The notes beneath the pieces are model-generated. The model had not been told where the DNA came from and did no database searches. It was given only the letters and a program-made list of their open reading frames with translations. A program made the translations under genes and the position numbers. From an uncultured Lachnospiraceae bacterium (GTDB taxonomy: Bacteria > Bacillota > Clostridia > Lachnospirales > Lachnospiraceae): 41,010 bases of DNA. Of this stretch, positions 26,044-36,600 are shown in pieces. Within the stretch, counting starts at the first letter, position 1, and each line of letters opens with the position of its first letter. The stretch lies in contig CALWCS010000094.1 of the NCBI GenBank assembly GCA_944376425.1, positions 1 through 41,010 of the forward strand, written 5' to 3'.

Positions 26044-27696
26044 ATGAAAAAGAAGAAAGCAATCAGCCTTTTGCTGTGCACAGCAATGGCGGCGGGGGTA
26101 TTAAGCGGATTTGCCGGCAATGAGGACACAACGGCGAGCGTGGAAAAAAATGCGACAGAGACAACAAAAGAAGGCGAGAAAGTATTGAAGTTTTCCATCA
26201 GCGCAGAGCCTGAAACCTTAGATCCGGGTATGAACAACTACACAAACTCTTCTACAGTTCTTCAAAATCTGTTTATGGGATTGTATCAGGTAGGACCGGA
26301 CGGAGCCCTGACAAACGGATGTGCAGAGAGCTATACGATGAGTGAAGATGGATTGACCTATACATTCACATTAAAAGATGGATTAAAATGGTCTGACGGA
26401 AGCGATCTGACAGCAGGAGATTTTGAATATGCATGGAAGCGTGCTCTGGCTCCGGATACAGCTTCTCCGGGAGCGTGGTATCTGTATTACATTAAAAACG
26501 GAGAGCAGTATAATTCAGGAGAAGTAAGCGCAGATGAAGTCGGTGTAAAAGCACTTGACGATAAGACTTTAGAAGTAACCCTGGAAAATCCTACTTCCTA
26601 TTTTCTGGACCTGACTGCAGTATCTGTTTTCTTCCCGGTAAAACAGGAGACAGTAGAAGCAGAGGAACCATGGACGAAATCAGGCGATACGTATGTCTGC
26701 AATGGAGCATTTAAAATAGAAGAGATTAATCCTCAGGAGAGCTATATCCTGGTAAAAAATGAAAATTATGCGTATGCAGACGATGTGAAACTGGATGAAG
26801 TAGATCTGATTCTGATTGAATCGGCAGAGGCAGCTCTGTCTGCATTCAATGCAGGAGAAGTGGATATGATTGATACGGTAAGCACACAGGGTCTGACGCA
26901 GTATGCAGGTTCAGAAGAATTAAAGTCATTTGATCTGATCGGAACCTATTACTATGACTTTAACTGTTCCAAAGAAGCGCTTTCTGACGCAAGAGTAAGA
27001 AAAGCACTGTCTATGGCTTTAGACCGTGAGACGTTACTGATGGCTGTCAATCCGTCTAATCCAAAACCGGCTTACGCTTTTGTGCCGTATGGAATTCCAT
27101 ATGGGGATACCGGAGAAGAATACAGAGATGTTGTGGGCGATTTGATTACCGAAGACGTAGAGGCAGCAAAAGAGCTCCTTGCTGAAGCAGGATATCCGAA
27201 TGGAGAAGGATTCCCGACATTGACTTTGATTACACAAAATAGCCAGGACAAAAAGGATACTGCTCAGGTTATGCAGGCAATGTGGAAACAAAATTTAGGC
27301 GTGAACGTAGAGATTGTCACATATGAGTCAAAAGTTTACTGGGATGAACAAAAAGCCGGCAACTTTGATATCTGTTATGACGGATGGACAGGAGACTATC
27401 CAGACCCAAGCACAAACTTAGAATGTTTCCTTGCTTCCAGAAACGAGACACAGTGCCGCTGGAGCGGAGAGCTTGCCGATCAGTATAATTCATTACTCTT
27501 AGAGAACCGTTCTTTGATCGATGCCAATGAACGTGCTGCAAACTTTGAAGAAGCAGAAAAAATCCTGATGGAAGAAATGCCGATCATTCCGCTGTATTAC
27601 CGCAATGCACAGCTGTTGATTAATACAAGAGTGACGGGAGTTATTAAGAGCTATATAGGACATACGCTGTTTAAATATGGAGATATCCAGGAATAA
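26044..27696 (+). CDS. oppA: Peptide ABC transporter substrate-binding protein lacking the lipobox cysteine
   Basis: Extracellular peptide receptor of the SBP_bac_5 family, 550 residues. The mature region begins with KVLKFSISAEPETLDPGMNN and includes LKDGLKWSDGSDLTAGDFEYAWKRAL and VRKALSMALDRETLL, typical of OppA. The signal sequence (KKKKAISLLLCTAMAAGVLSG) would normally end in a lipobox of the type LSGC, but residue 23 is Phe (codon TTT, one base from TGT), giving LSGFAG. Lipid attachment therefore seems impossible, and cleavage by signal peptidase I after Ala24 is a guess. AAGGAGG precedes the ATG. Last gene of the transporter operon, 27 bases after oppF. Confidence 0.94.
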   Translation: MKKKKAISLLLCTAMAAGVLSGFAGNEDTTASVEKNATETTKEGEKVLKFSISAEPETLDPGMNNYTNSSTVLQNLFMGLYQVGPDGALTNGCAESYTMSEDGLTYTFTLKDGLKWSDGSDLTAGDFEYAWKRALAPDTASPGAWYLYYIKNGEQYNSGEVSADEVGVKALDDKTLEVTLENPTSYFLDLTAVSVFFPVKQETVEAEEPWTKSGDTYVCNGAFKIEEINPQESYILVKNENYAYADDVKLDEVDLILIESAEAALSAFNAGEVDMIDTVSTQGLTQYAGSEELKSFDLIGTYYYDFNCSKEALSDARVRKALSMALDRETLLMAVNPSNPKPAYAFVPYGIPYGDTGEEYRDVVGDLITEDVEAAKELLAEAGYPNGEGFPTLTLITQNSQDKKDTAQVMQAMWKQNLGVNVEIVTYESKVYWDEQKAGNFDICYDGWTGDYPDPSTNLECFLASRNETQCRWSGELADQYNSLLLENRSLIDANERAANFEEAEKILMEEMPIIPLYYRNAQLLINTRVTGVIKSYIGHTLFKYGDIQE

Positions 27697-27730
27697 AATA
27701 ATACTTAGTTTTGCAGCTAAATGACAGAGA

Positions 27731-27776
27731 ACAGCCCTCATTTTTATGTTGTTCATGAAGATGAGGGCAGTTTTTT
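27731..27776 (+). terminator. Terminator after oppA
   Basis: GCCCTCAT (27734-27741) pairs with ATGAGGGC (27761-27768), followed by AG and six Ts. It separates oppA from ldcA, although partial read-through is possible because only 22 bases remain before ldcA. Confidence 0.85.
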
Positions 27777-27798
27777 GATTTAGGAGGGAAGGGTAACT

Positions 27799-28725
27799 AT
27801 GAGATTTCCAGAAGCTTTCCAAAAAGGAGATACCGTGGGATTGACGGCAACGTCTTTTCCGATGGGGCAAGAAATTATAAAGCAGTGTGTCAGAACACTG
27901 GAAGAAGAAGGATATCATGTTAAGGTATCCCGATGTATTAAAGAGAACAGAAATTTTCACAATTATCTTGCAGGAGATGGGAAAAGCCGCGCAGAAGATT
28001 TGCATGAACTGTTTGCAGACAATGAAGTAAAAGGTATTTTCTGCTTGCGCGGGGGATATGGCAGTTCCCATATGATGAAATATCTGGATTTTAATCTGAT
28101 CCGGAAATATCCAAAAGTATTTATCGGATATAGTGATGTGACAAATCTAAATGTTGCGTTGAATCAGTTCTGCGATCTGGTCACGTTTCATGGACCAATG
28201 GTGTACAGCAATATGTTAAAATCGTATGATGAATACACAAAGAAAAGTCTGTATCGTGCTCTTCATATGCCAGAAGAGATGGAATTTGAAAATCCTGCCC
28301 AAAAAGAGTATCAGGTGATCAAAGAGGGAAAAGCAGAAGGCACTATAATCGGAGGAAACATTACCGTGCTGGCACGGGGAATTGGAACGTTTTTCCAGGC
28401 AGATACAAAGGATAAAATTTTATTTCTGGAAGAAATTGAGGAGAACATTCCTGCCATTGATATGCTCTTAACACAGATGGAATATGCAGGAATGCTTAAG
28501 GACATAAAAGGAATTTTGTTTGGAAATTTTACACAGTGCAATAATAATCGATATGATGCGTCCTATACGATCGATCAGTTCTTGCATGACCGTATGAGCA
28601 AGTATGAGGTGCCGATTATGGCAGGGATACAGTCGGGACATGATGTTCCGATGGGAACCATTCCATTGGGGACTGTATGCTGTATGGACACGAAAGAAAA
28701 GAAAATTATGTTTAAGAGAAGATAA
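27799..28725 (+). CDS. ldcA: LD-carboxypeptidase (S66 family)
   Basis: Cytoplasmic serine peptidase that removes the terminal D-alanine from murein tetrapeptides. The 308-residue protein shows the S66 triad: Ser89 in RGGYGSSH, Glu211 in LFLEEIEE and His281 in SGHDVPMGTIPLG. YSDVTNL and TFHGPM are further family segments. There is no signal peptide, as expected for a recycling enzyme. TAGGAGGG precedes the ATG. It follows the opp operon, as ykfA follows dpp in B. subtilis, supporting murein peptides as the transported substrate. Some S66 members instead give resistance to microcin C-like peptides; the context makes recycling more likely. Confidence 0.93.
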   Translation: MRFPEAFQKGDTVGLTATSFPMGQEIIKQCVRTLEEEGYHVKVSRCIKENRNFHNYLAGDGKSRAEDLHELFADNEVKGIFCLRGGYGSSHMMKYLDFNLIRKYPKVFIGYSDVTNLNVALNQFCDLVTFHGPMVYSNMLKSYDEYTKKSLYRALHMPEEMEFENPAQKEYQVIKEGKAEGTIIGGNITVLARGIGTFFQADTKDKILFLEEIEENIPAIDMLLTQMEYAGMLKDIKGILFGNFTQCNNNRYDASYTIDQFLHDRMSKYEVPIMAGIQSGHDVPMGTIPLGTVCCMDTKEKKIMFKRR

Positions 28726-28728
28726 AAA

Positions 28729-28766
28729 GGGGAACAGGCAGAAAGTTTATTTTGCCTGTTCCTCTT
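28729..28766. terminator. Bidirectional terminator between ldcA and the glucosaminidase gene
   Basis: GGAACAGGCA (28731-28740) pairs with TGCCTGTTCC (28753-28762). It sits between convergent genes, with TCTTAT on one side and CTTTTTATC on the other (minus strand). Confidence 0.75.
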
Positions 28767-28782
28767 ATATTGAAAAACCGTA

Positions 28783-30270
28783 CTACATCTGACGGATAGA
28801 ATTGTAGATACGCATAATATGGTCGCCGTAATCTGCTCCGCCGGCCCATCCGTATCCAAGAGGATTTTCCTGGATTCCGAGCCACTGCAGATAAGGAGCG
28901 CAGCCTCTTGTCACATAGTGAAAACGAGGATCAATCTGGGCATATGTCAAAGGATCCGTATTGGCATATGCTTTTAAATGCTGAATCTGAGCACGGATTC
29001 CTAGCTGCGGCGTAGCAAAGGAATTTCCCTTCATTCCATTGGAAGTTACCCCAAGTCCGCAGAAATTATTTTGATCGAGTGTAACAGCAGAACCTACAAA
29101 GGTGAAGTTTCCAGTTTCCAGACACGACTGACAAAAAGCAAGATCTCCTCTGATGCCTTCAGCATTTCCTTCGGAAATATAGTAAGGGATCATATCGAGA
29201 ACAGAATCGGCAACATCTGGATTGACAGATTTTATATAGGCTCTCATCTGAGCAACTGTCAGCTGCGACTTGCCTTCGATAGAAGTCAGCCCGTAACGGT
29301 CTAAGACAGACTGATTTGTCAGTGTCGGCAAAATTACAGTAACTCCTTTGTTGACACAGCCGCTCCAGCTTACAGCTCCGGGATTTCCCATATAAGCTTT
29401 TACTGTGTATGTATAATAGGGAGCGTCTGATGCATTGCGGTCTTGGTAGGAAGTCACGTTTGGTCCTAGATTTGCAATTCTTAGATAAATTCCTCCGGGA
29501 ACTTTTCGATACAGGCAATATCCGGTCGCATCTGCAACAGAATTCCAGGAAACGGTAATTTTATTTGTGCCGGTATTCATCACCGCACTGCGAAGAGAAG
29601 GAGTTTTTAGATTGAGATCTACCTTGACTCCGCTAGAGTCCATAGGACTAAAATATAGGACTCCCGACTGCCTTAGATAGGCACGTACCGTATACTGATA
29701 TTTTTTTCCGGCAACAGCGCTTGTATCGGTATAGGAAGAGACAGATGGAGAGAGCGTCTTTAAAATACCCCATGTCTCGCCAGGCATGCGGCGGTAGACA
29801 CGGTATCCTTGTGCACCTTCGACCTGTTTCCAGGAAATCACCGGATAGCAGGACTGGTTCAAATCAGTAGAAAGAATCGTCGGAGTATCCATCTCGGCGG
29901 AAGCTGTTAAACCTTTTGTATTATATCCACTCCAGGTGATTACACCATTCGTTTTGATATAGGCACGTACCGTATAGTAATAAGTCTGTCCAGTCTGTAC
30001 ATTTCGTTCATCTGTGTGTGTCGTAGAATTAACACCGCTTAAAGTCTTGACATTTATCCATCCGCCGCCGGGCACTTTGCGGTAAAGACGATAGCCCTGC
30101 GCTCCGTCTACCCGGCTCCAGGAAACAGTGATCTTATTATATCCTGATGACGTGGCACTTTTTAGCACCGGTGTGGAAAGTTTCGCAGCAGCATTTGTAC
30201 TTGCTGATGGAACGAAGAGAAGTACCATCAAAAGCAGCAGCGAGAAAAAAGATACTTTTTTTAATTTCAT
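28783..30270 (-). CDS. Secreted FN3-repeat glucosaminidase (GH73-type autolysin)
   Basis: A 495-residue secreted cell-wall hydrolase. Signal peptide at residues 1-28 (KLKKVSFFSLLLLMVLLFVP...ASTNA), then three fibronectin-III-like repeats of about 95 residues, each with the pattern SW..V.GA.GYR.YR..PG and YTV.AY (about 30-315). A C-terminal glucosaminidase domain follows, with SEGNAEGIRGDLAFCQSCLE and ETGNF holding the probable catalytic Glu, and NNFCGLG. It would cleave N-acetylglucosaminyl bonds in peptidoglycan outside the cell. The ATG at 30270 is chosen because AAAGGGG lies 11 bases ahead; an in-frame TTG seven codons upstream overlaps that site. It converges on ldcA. Confidence 0.9.
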   Translation of the reverse strand: MKLKKVSFFSLLLLMVLLFVPSASTNAAAKLSTPVLKSATSSGYNKITVSWSRVDGAQGYRLYRKVPGGGWINVKTLSGVNSTTHTDERNVQTGQTYYYTVRAYIKTNGVITWSGYNTKGLTASAEMDTPTILSTDLNQSCYPVISWKQVEGAQGYRVYRRMPGETWGILKTLSPSVSSYTDTSAVAGKKYQYTVRAYLRQSGVLYFSPMDSSGVKVDLNLKTPSLRSAVMNTGTNKITVSWNSVADATGYCLYRKVPGGIYLRIANLGPNVTSYQDRNASDAPYYTYTVKAYMGNPGAVSWSGCVNKGVTVILPTLTNQSVLDRYGLTSIEGKSQLTVAQMRAYIKSVNPDVADSVLDMIPYYISEGNAEGIRGDLAFCQSCLETGNFTFVGSAVTLDQNNFCGLGVTSNGMKGNSFATPQLGIRAQIQHLKAYANTDPLTYAQIDPRFHYVTRGCAPYLQWLGIQENPLGYGWAGGADYGDHIMRIYNSIRQM

Positions 30271-30346
30271 TTCATACAAGTCCCCTTTCAAATATTTTTT
30301 GATCTTGGTATCATTTTATAACATTCTGTTAATAATTGATAGAATT

Positions 30347-30375
30347 AATATAACATTTTTTTAAAGTTTTTGCAA
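30347..30375 (-). promoter_or_regulatory. Promoter of the glucosaminidase gene
   Basis: Minus strand: -35 TTGCAA (30370-30375), 17-base spacer, -10 TATATT (30347-30352). Its -35 box is six bases from the -35 box of the divergent valS promoter. Confidence 0.6.
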
Positions 30376-30381
30376 CAAGGG

Positions 30382-30410
30382 TTGACAAATAGATAGTGCT
30401 TCGTTATGAT
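30382..30410 (+). promoter_or_regulatory. valS promoter
   Basis: -35 TTGACA (30382-30387), 17-base spacer, -10 TATGAT (30405-30410). The -10 box lies inside a perfect inverted repeat TTATGATA-AG-TATCATAA (30404-30421) that could be an operator. Confidence 0.85.
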
Positions 30411-30416
30411 AAGTAT

Positions 30417-30716
30417 CATAAATTATAAAAAAAGGAAAAAGCAAAAAAGAGGAGTATATCTGGAAATCCGACAGAGAGGACAGTTCAGCGGCTGAAAGAT
30501 TGTTCAGGAAAAGAAAGATAGAAGGTAGCTTTTTGCGGCAGGAGCTGCAGCTGGAAAAAGAAAGAGGACAAGATGGCAATCTATCTTGTCGTTGATTAGA
30601 ATTTCCCGGGAATTCCCGTTACAGAAAACAAGAGAGATGCAGAAGAAACAGTTCAGCATAAAAAAGGTGGTACCGCGGTTTTTGCCGCCCTTTACAAGAT
30701 GTAAAGGGCGTTTTTT
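30417..30716 (+). ncRNA. Valine T-box leader of valS
   Basis: tRNA-sensing riboswitch controlling valS by transcription antitermination. Stem I spans about 30441-30536 (GCAAAAA with TTTTTGC at its base). Its specifier loop has AGTA (30453-30456) opposite GAA (30521-30523), followed after one base by GTA (30525-30527), a valine codon. AGAGAG and GGCTGAAAG are the stem I apical elements. The T-box GGTGGTACCGCGG (30666-30678) contains TGGT, which can pair with the ACCA end of uncharged tRNA-Val. The terminator CGCCCTTTAC-AAGAT-GTAAAGGGCG with six Ts is at 30686-30716. Uncharged tRNA-Val would favour read-through. Confidence 0.93.
30686..30716 (+). terminator. T-box intrinsic terminator
   Basis: Perfect ten-base stem with a five-base loop and six Ts; competes with the antiterminator that includes the T-box sequence. 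Confidence 0.92.
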
Positions 30717-30878
30717 ATTTCAAAGGAAAGTTTTTTCATTTTTCTTTAAAAATAAAAATCCCGTAAGAATAGGCAATCGTATCAACGGCATCACTTTTGT
30801 ATGAGATAACCTGCCGCACAGACAGAAATAAAAAAACAGCCAAGATACATAAAAGCGGCTGACAGCAGGAGGAGAAAG
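30717..30878 (+). other. Untranslated region between T-box and valS
   Basis: A 162-base stretch without a supported gene. CAGCC...GGCTG (about 30837-30861) can form a hairpin just before the GCAGGAGGAG ribosome site, so it may affect initiation. Otherwise I see nothing in it. Confidence 0.4.
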
Positions 30879-33527
30879 ATGAGCAAAGAATTGGCAAAGA
30901 CGTACGATCCGAAAGGACTGGAAGAACGTCTGTATGAAAAATGGATGGAAAAAAAATACTTCCATGCGGAAGTAAACAGAGACAAAAAACCGTTTACTAT
31001 TGTAATGCCGCCTCCAAATGTAACAGGACAGCTTCACATGGGGCATGCACTTGATGAGACGATGCAGGATATTTTAATCCGGTTTAAGAGAATGCAAGGA
31101 TATGAGGCGTTATGGCAGCCAGGTACTGACCATGCAGCAATTGCGACAGAAGTGAAGGTAATTCAGAAATTAAAAGAACAAGGCATCGATAAGGAAGAAA
31201 TCGGAAGAGAAGAGTTTTTAAAGCATGCCTGGGCGTGGAAAGAAGAATACGGTGGAAAAATCTTGAATCAGCTGAAAAAACTGGGCGCTTCAGCCGACTG
31301 GGACAGAGAGCGTTTTACGATGGATGAGGGATGCTCAAAAGCAGTAACTGAAGTGTTTGTAAGGCTGTATGAAAAGGGATATATTTATAAAGGTTCCAGG
31401 ATTGTCAACTGGTGTCCGGTTTGTCAGACCTCTATTTCAGACGCTGAGGTAGAACATCAGGATCAGGACGGATTCTTCTGGCATATTAATTATCCGATTG
31501 TAGGAGAAGAGGGGAAATATGTAGAAATTGCTACGACACGTCCGGAAACATTGCTGGGAGATACCGCGGTTGCTGTAAATCCGGAGGACGACAGATACAA
31601 AAATCTGGTTGGGAAAATGTTGAAACTGCCTTTGACGGATCGTGAGATTCCAGTCATTGCAGATGCTTATGTAGACAAAGAATTTGGAACAGGATGCGTA
31701 AAAATTACTCCGGCGCATGATCCGAATGATTTTGAAGTTGGAAGACGCCATAATCTGCCGGAAATCAATATTATGAATGACGATGCCACAATCAATGAAT
31801 TGGGCGGAAAATATGCAGGAATGGAACGGTATGAGGCGAGAAAGGCAATCGTAAAAGACCTTGAGAAACAGGGACTTTTGGTAAAAGTAGTTCCGCATTC
31901 CCACAGTGTAGGAACGCACGACCGCTGTAAGACAACAGTAGAACCGATGATCAAACAGCAGTGGTTTGTAAAGATGGAAGAACTTGCCAAACCTGCAATA
32001 GAAGCATTGAAAAATAAAACTTTAAACTTTGTACCGGAGCGGTTTGACAAGATTTACCTGCACTGGCTGGAAAATATCCGTGACTGGTGTATCTCAAGAC
32101 AACTCTGGTGGGGACATAGGATTCCTGCTTACTACTGTGAGGAGTGCGGTGAAGTTATGGTAGCAAGAGAAGAGCCGTCTTGCTGTCCAAAATGCGGATG
32201 TACGCATTTAAAACAAGATGAAGATACACTGGATACCTGGTTTAGTTCGGCTCTGTGGCCGTTTTCTACACTGGGATGGCCAGAACAGACAGAAGATTTA
32301 AACTATTTTTATCCGACAGATGTGCTCGTAACAGGATATGATATTATTTTCTTCTGGGTTATCCGCATGGTATTTTCCGCACTGGAGCAGACAGGAGAAG
32401 TGCCGTTCCACCATGTTTTAATCCACGGACTGGTACGTGACTCTCAGGGAAGAAAAATGAGTAAGTCGCTTGGAAATGGGATTGACCCGCTGGAAGTAAT
32501 CGATAAGTACGGTGCAGATGCACTGCGTCTGACGTTGATGACCGGAAACGCTCCGGGAAATGATATGCGCTTTTACTGGGAAAGAGTAGAGGCAAGCCGA
32601 AATTTTGCAAATAAGGTGTGGAATGCGTCCCGTTTTATTATGATGAATTTGGAAAAAGCAGAAATTCCTACGCAGATTGATCTAAAACAACTGACGGATG
32701 CAGATAAATGGATTTTGTCAAAAGTCAACAAACTTGCCCGAGATGTGACAGAAAATATGGATAAGTACGAGCTGGGAATTGCAGTACAGAAGGTATATGA
32801 TTTTATCTGGGAAGAATTCTGCGACTGGTATATTGAGATGGTAAAACCAAGACTGTACAGCGAATCCGATACGACAAAGGCAGCAGCACTTTGGACTTTA
32901 AAAACGGTTTTGACGAATGCCTTAAAATTACTCCATCCATATATGCCCTTTATCACAGAGGAAATTTTCTGTACACTTCAGTCGGAAGAAGAATCGATCA
33001 TGATTTCAAAATGGCCGGAATTTAGAGAAGACTGGAATTTTGAGAAAGAAGAAACAGCAATCGAAATCATCAAAGAAGCAGTCCGTGCAATCCGAAATGT
33101 CAGAACAGGAATGAACGTACCGCCAAGCAAAAAGGCAAAGGTATACGTAGTTTCTGAAAAAGAAACGATAAGAGAAATTTTTGAACATGGAAAATTATTC
33201 TTTGGAACATTAAGCTATGCCAGCGATGTCTTAATTCAGCCGGATAAAAAAGAGATTGCACCGGATGCAGTATCTGCCGTAACACCGGATGCGGTGATTT
33301 ATATGCCTTTTGCAGAACTTGTTGACATTGATAAGGAAATACAGCGCTTACAAAAAGAGAAAGAAAGACTGCAAAAAGAACTTGACCGTGTAAACGGAAT
33401 GCTGGGAAACGAACGGTTTATCAGCAAAGCACCTGCGGCAAAGATTGAAGAAGAAAAGGCAAAACTGGAAAAATATACACAGATGATGGCACAGGTAGAA
33501 GAAAGACTGGCACAGTTAAATAGATAA
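30879..33527 (+). CDS. valS: Valyl-tRNA synthetase
   Basis: Class I synthetase charging tRNA-Val, 882 residues, normal length. HMGH (53-56) and KMSKS (526-530) form the ATP site; the editing domain contains [18 protein letters not shown] and [18 protein letters not shown] zinc-binding insertion CEECGE...CCPKCGC lies near residues 420-440, and a coiled-coil arm (about 815-880) ends the protein, as in bacterial ValRS. AGGAGG precedes the ATG. Expression is under the valine T-box leader upstream, and a hairpin terminator follows. Confidence 0.98.
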   Translation: MSKELAKTYDPKGLEERLYEKWMEKKYFHAEVNRDKKPFTIVMPPPNVTGQLHMGHALDETMQDILIRFKRMQGYEALWQPGTDHAAIATEVKVIQKLKEQGIDKEEIGREEFLKHAWAWKEEYGGKILNQLKKLGASADWDRERFTMDEGCSKAVTEVFVRLYEKGYIYKGSRIVNWCPVCQTSISDAEVEHQDQDGFFWHINYPIVGEEGKYVEIATTRPETLLGDTAVAVNPEDDRYKNLVGKMLKLPLTDREIPVIADAYVDKEFGTGCVKITPAHDPNDFEVGRRHNLPEINIMNDDATINELGGKYAGMERYEARKAIVKDLEKQGLLVKVVPHSHSVGTHDRCKTTVEPMIKQQWFVKMEELAKPAIEALKNKTLNFVPERFDKIYLHWLENIRDWCISRQLWWGHRIPAYYCEECGEVMVAREEPSCCPKCGCTHLKQDEDTLDTWFSSALWPFSTLGWPEQTEDLNYFYPTDVLVTGYDIIFFWVIRMVFSALEQTGEVPFHHVLIHGLVRDSQGRKMSKSLGNGIDPLEVIDKYGADALRLTLMTGNAPGNDMRFYWERVEASRNFANKVWNASRFIMMNLEKAEIPTQIDLKQLTDADKWILSKVNKLARDVTENMDKYELGIAVQKVYDFIWEEFCDWYIEMVKPRLYSESDTTKAAALWTLKTVLTNALKLLHPYMPFITEEIFCTLQSEEESIMISKWPEFREDWNFEKEETAIEIIKEAVRAIRNVRTGMNVPPSKKAKVYVVSEKETIREIFEHGKLFFGTLSYASDVLIQPDKKEIAPDAVSAVTPDAVIYMPFAELVDIDKEIQRLQKEKERLQKELDRVNGMLGNERFISKAPAAKIEEEKAKLEKYTQMMAQVEERLAQLNR

Positions 33528-33533
33528 GACAAG

Positions 33534-33572
33534 AAAAGCTGTGGGATAAGAAGAAAAAATCCCGCAGCTTTT
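33534..33572 (+). terminator. Terminator after valS
   Basis: AAAAGCTGTGGGAT (33534-33547) pairs with ATCCCGCAGCTTTT (33559-33572) over 14 positions with one wobble. The T tract is only four Ts, inside the stem end. Confidence 0.7.
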
Positions 33573-33668
33573 CCGATTTAGAAAAAAGATAAGAAAGACG
33601 GCGATGTTTTGCACAGATAGATCCCAAGATGAGAGAAAATGTCGACAGGAGACAGAGGGGAGGCAGAT

Positions 33669-36600
33669 ATGTCTTTACAGTTGATTTTAGGAAGTTCCGG
33701 AAGCGGAAAATCTCACTTTTTATATGAAACGGTCATCAGGGAAGCCATAGAGCACCCAGAAGAAAAATTTTTAGTTTTAGTTCCCGAGCAGTTTACGATG
33801 CAGACACAAAAAGAATTGGTGATGCGTCATCCAAACGGCGGAATCTTAAATATCGATGTGCTTAGTTTTGAGCGGCTTGCGTACCGTATTTTTGAAGAGC
33901 TTGGAGTAGAAAAAAAGAACATTTTAGAAGAGACAGGAAAAAATCTGTTTGTCAGAAAGGTAGCACAGGAAAAAAAATCAGAACTGAGAATTTTAGGAGG
34001 CAACCTAAAAAAGATGGGATGTATCAGCGAGATGAAATCTATGATCTCAGAACTGATGCAGTATAATATTTCCACGCCGCAGCTAGAACAGATGGAAGAA
34101 CAGGCACAGGGAAGACCCCAGCTTGCTCACAAACTGCATGATATTCGGATTTTATATGAAGGATTTCGCGACAGTCTGCATGAAAAATATATTACATCAG
34201 AGGAAGTATTAGAGGAGCTTTGCAAGATAGCAGACCAGTCTGCAAAATTAAAAGACAGTACCATAGTATTTGACGGATTTACCGGATTTACACCGATTCA
34301 GAAAAATCTGATGCGCAAACTGCTTGGCATCGCAAAAAAAATTCGCGTTACCATTACGATAGATCCACGGGAAAATTTTAGAAATATAAGAGGAACCTAT
34401 GAATTATTTTATCTGAGCAAAAAAATGATCGCAGATCTGGAAGAAGCCGCGAAAGAGTCTGATGTCAAGATGGAAAAGATGATAATTCTCGGAAAAGACG
34501 GAGGGTATCGTTTCCTTGAAAGACCGGCGCTTCAGTTTCTGGAGAGGAATTTATTCCGATATTATGGAACGATATGGAAAGGAGATCAAGATGAAATTAC
34601 GCTCCATAGAAGCAAAAATCCCACAGAAGAGGTAGAATTTGCGGCGAGGACTATTTACAGAATCGTACGCACAAAAAAAATCCGTTACCGGGATGTCGCG
34701 TTGATTGCCGGAGATTTAAAGGAATATCAAAATGAAATCGAAAGAATTTTTCCGATTTATCAGATTCCATGTTTTATTGACCAGACAAAGAAAATTTTGC
34801 TTAATCCCGTGATTGAGTTTTTAAGATCTGCTCTGGAATTAGTACTGCAAAATTATAGTTATGAGAGTGTGTTTCGCTGCCTCAGAACAGGGCTTTGCAA
34901 TCTTGAGACAGAAGAGATTGACCGTCTGGAAAATTATGTGCTGGCGCTTGGAATACGGGGATTTTCAGCGTGGGACTGTGAGTGGACAAAAAAGACACGG
35001 ATTATGGAAGAAGAAGAACCGGTTCTTTGCCACCAGTATAAAGAAAAGGTGATGGAAATTTTTCGACCGTTTACGAATCAGATGAAAAAAGAAGAGATGA
35101 CGGCAAAAGATTACACGATCGCTTTTTATAAACTGCTTGTCTCATGCAACGTACAGCAGAAGATTCATCAGATGGAAAAAAAGTTTGAGTCAGAAAATAG
35201 AAGGGATCTTGCCAAAGAATATTCGCAGATTTATAAGATAGTGATTGAATTATTGGAAAAAATCGTAGAACTTTTGGGCGATGAGAAGATGAGCTTAAGA
35301 GAATATGAAGGGATTTTAGAGGCAGGATTTGAAGAAGCGAAAGTAGGGATTATTCCGCCGGGAATCGATCAGGTACTTGCAGGAGATCTAGAAAGAACAA
35401 GATTAAAAGATGTCAAGGTATTATTTTTTCTGGGAATGAATGACGGATGGGTTCCTAAAAATTCAGACAGTGGAGGAATTTTAACGGATCAGGATCGGGA
35501 ATTTCTAGAAGCTTCCAAGGTAGAACTTGCCCCGACCCAAAGAGAAAAAGGATATATTCAGAAATTTTATCTGTATCTGATGATGACAAAGCCATCAAGA
35601 CGACTGTACCTTTCTTACTGCAAAAGTGATTCTGACGGCAAAGCGATGAATCCTTCCTATTTTATTACTTCTCTTAGACGAATGTTCCCGGCAATCGAAA
35701 CAGAAGAGGAAGAGAAAAAAGGCAATGAAGAAAAAAGCGTAGTTTCCCTGGAAAGCGGATGGAAATGTCTGATTCACGGCATGGAAAAATTAAGGATGGG
35801 ACAAGCAAGCAATCAATGGAAGGAACTGTATCGATGCTATTATAAAGAACGCCCTGAAAAGACAAGAAAACTGGTAGAGGCAGCGTTTTTTGAACAGCGT
35901 GAAACAAGAATCGCAAAAGAAGTGGCGCACGCTTTGTATGGGGAAGTATTAGAAAACAGTGTGACCCGTCTGGAACAGTTTTCAGGATGTGCCTTTGCCC
36001 ATTTTTTGCTGTATGGGCTGCGGCTAAAAGAAAGAGAAATTTATGAGTTTCGTCCTCTTGATATGGGAAACGTTTTCCATAAAGCATTAGAAACCTTTTC
36101 CCAGAAACTGGAACAAAGTGAATATGATTGGAGAAACCTTCCAGAACAAAAAAGAGATGAAATGTCAGATCAGTGTGTAGAAGAAACAGCGAAACAGTAT
36201 GGGGAGTCAGTCCTAAATAGTACAGCAAGAAACAAACATTTAATTGATCGAATGAAACGGATCATGAAGAGGACCATTCAGGTGCTTCAAGAGCAGATCA
36301 AAGCAGGACAGTTTATTCCTACGGGATATGAGGTTTCTTTCTCAGCCGTCAGTGATCTAGAGGCAGTCAATCTTTCTCTTTCAGAAAATGAAAAAATGAA
36401 GCTTCAAGGCAGAATTGACCGGATTGATCTGTGCGAAGAGGAAGACAAAGTCTATGTCAAAGTCATTGACTATAAATCAGGGAATACTGGGTTTGATCTG
36501 GTGGCAATGTATTATGGACTTCAGCTGCAGCTTGTTGTGTATCTGGATGCAGCGATAGAAATGGAACGGCGGCTTCATCCGGACAAAGAGATTATTCCGG

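Noticed and set aside
27499..28071. 190-codon minus-strand frame across oppA and ldcA
   Set aside because: Overlaps two certain genes and the oppA terminator, and encodes no recognisable domain.
35674..36228. 184-codon open frame on the minus strand inside addB
   Set aside because: It is wholly antisense to a well-supported gene, has low-complexity Phe/Leu-rich sequence and no ribosome site; a by-product of purine-rich coding on the other strand.
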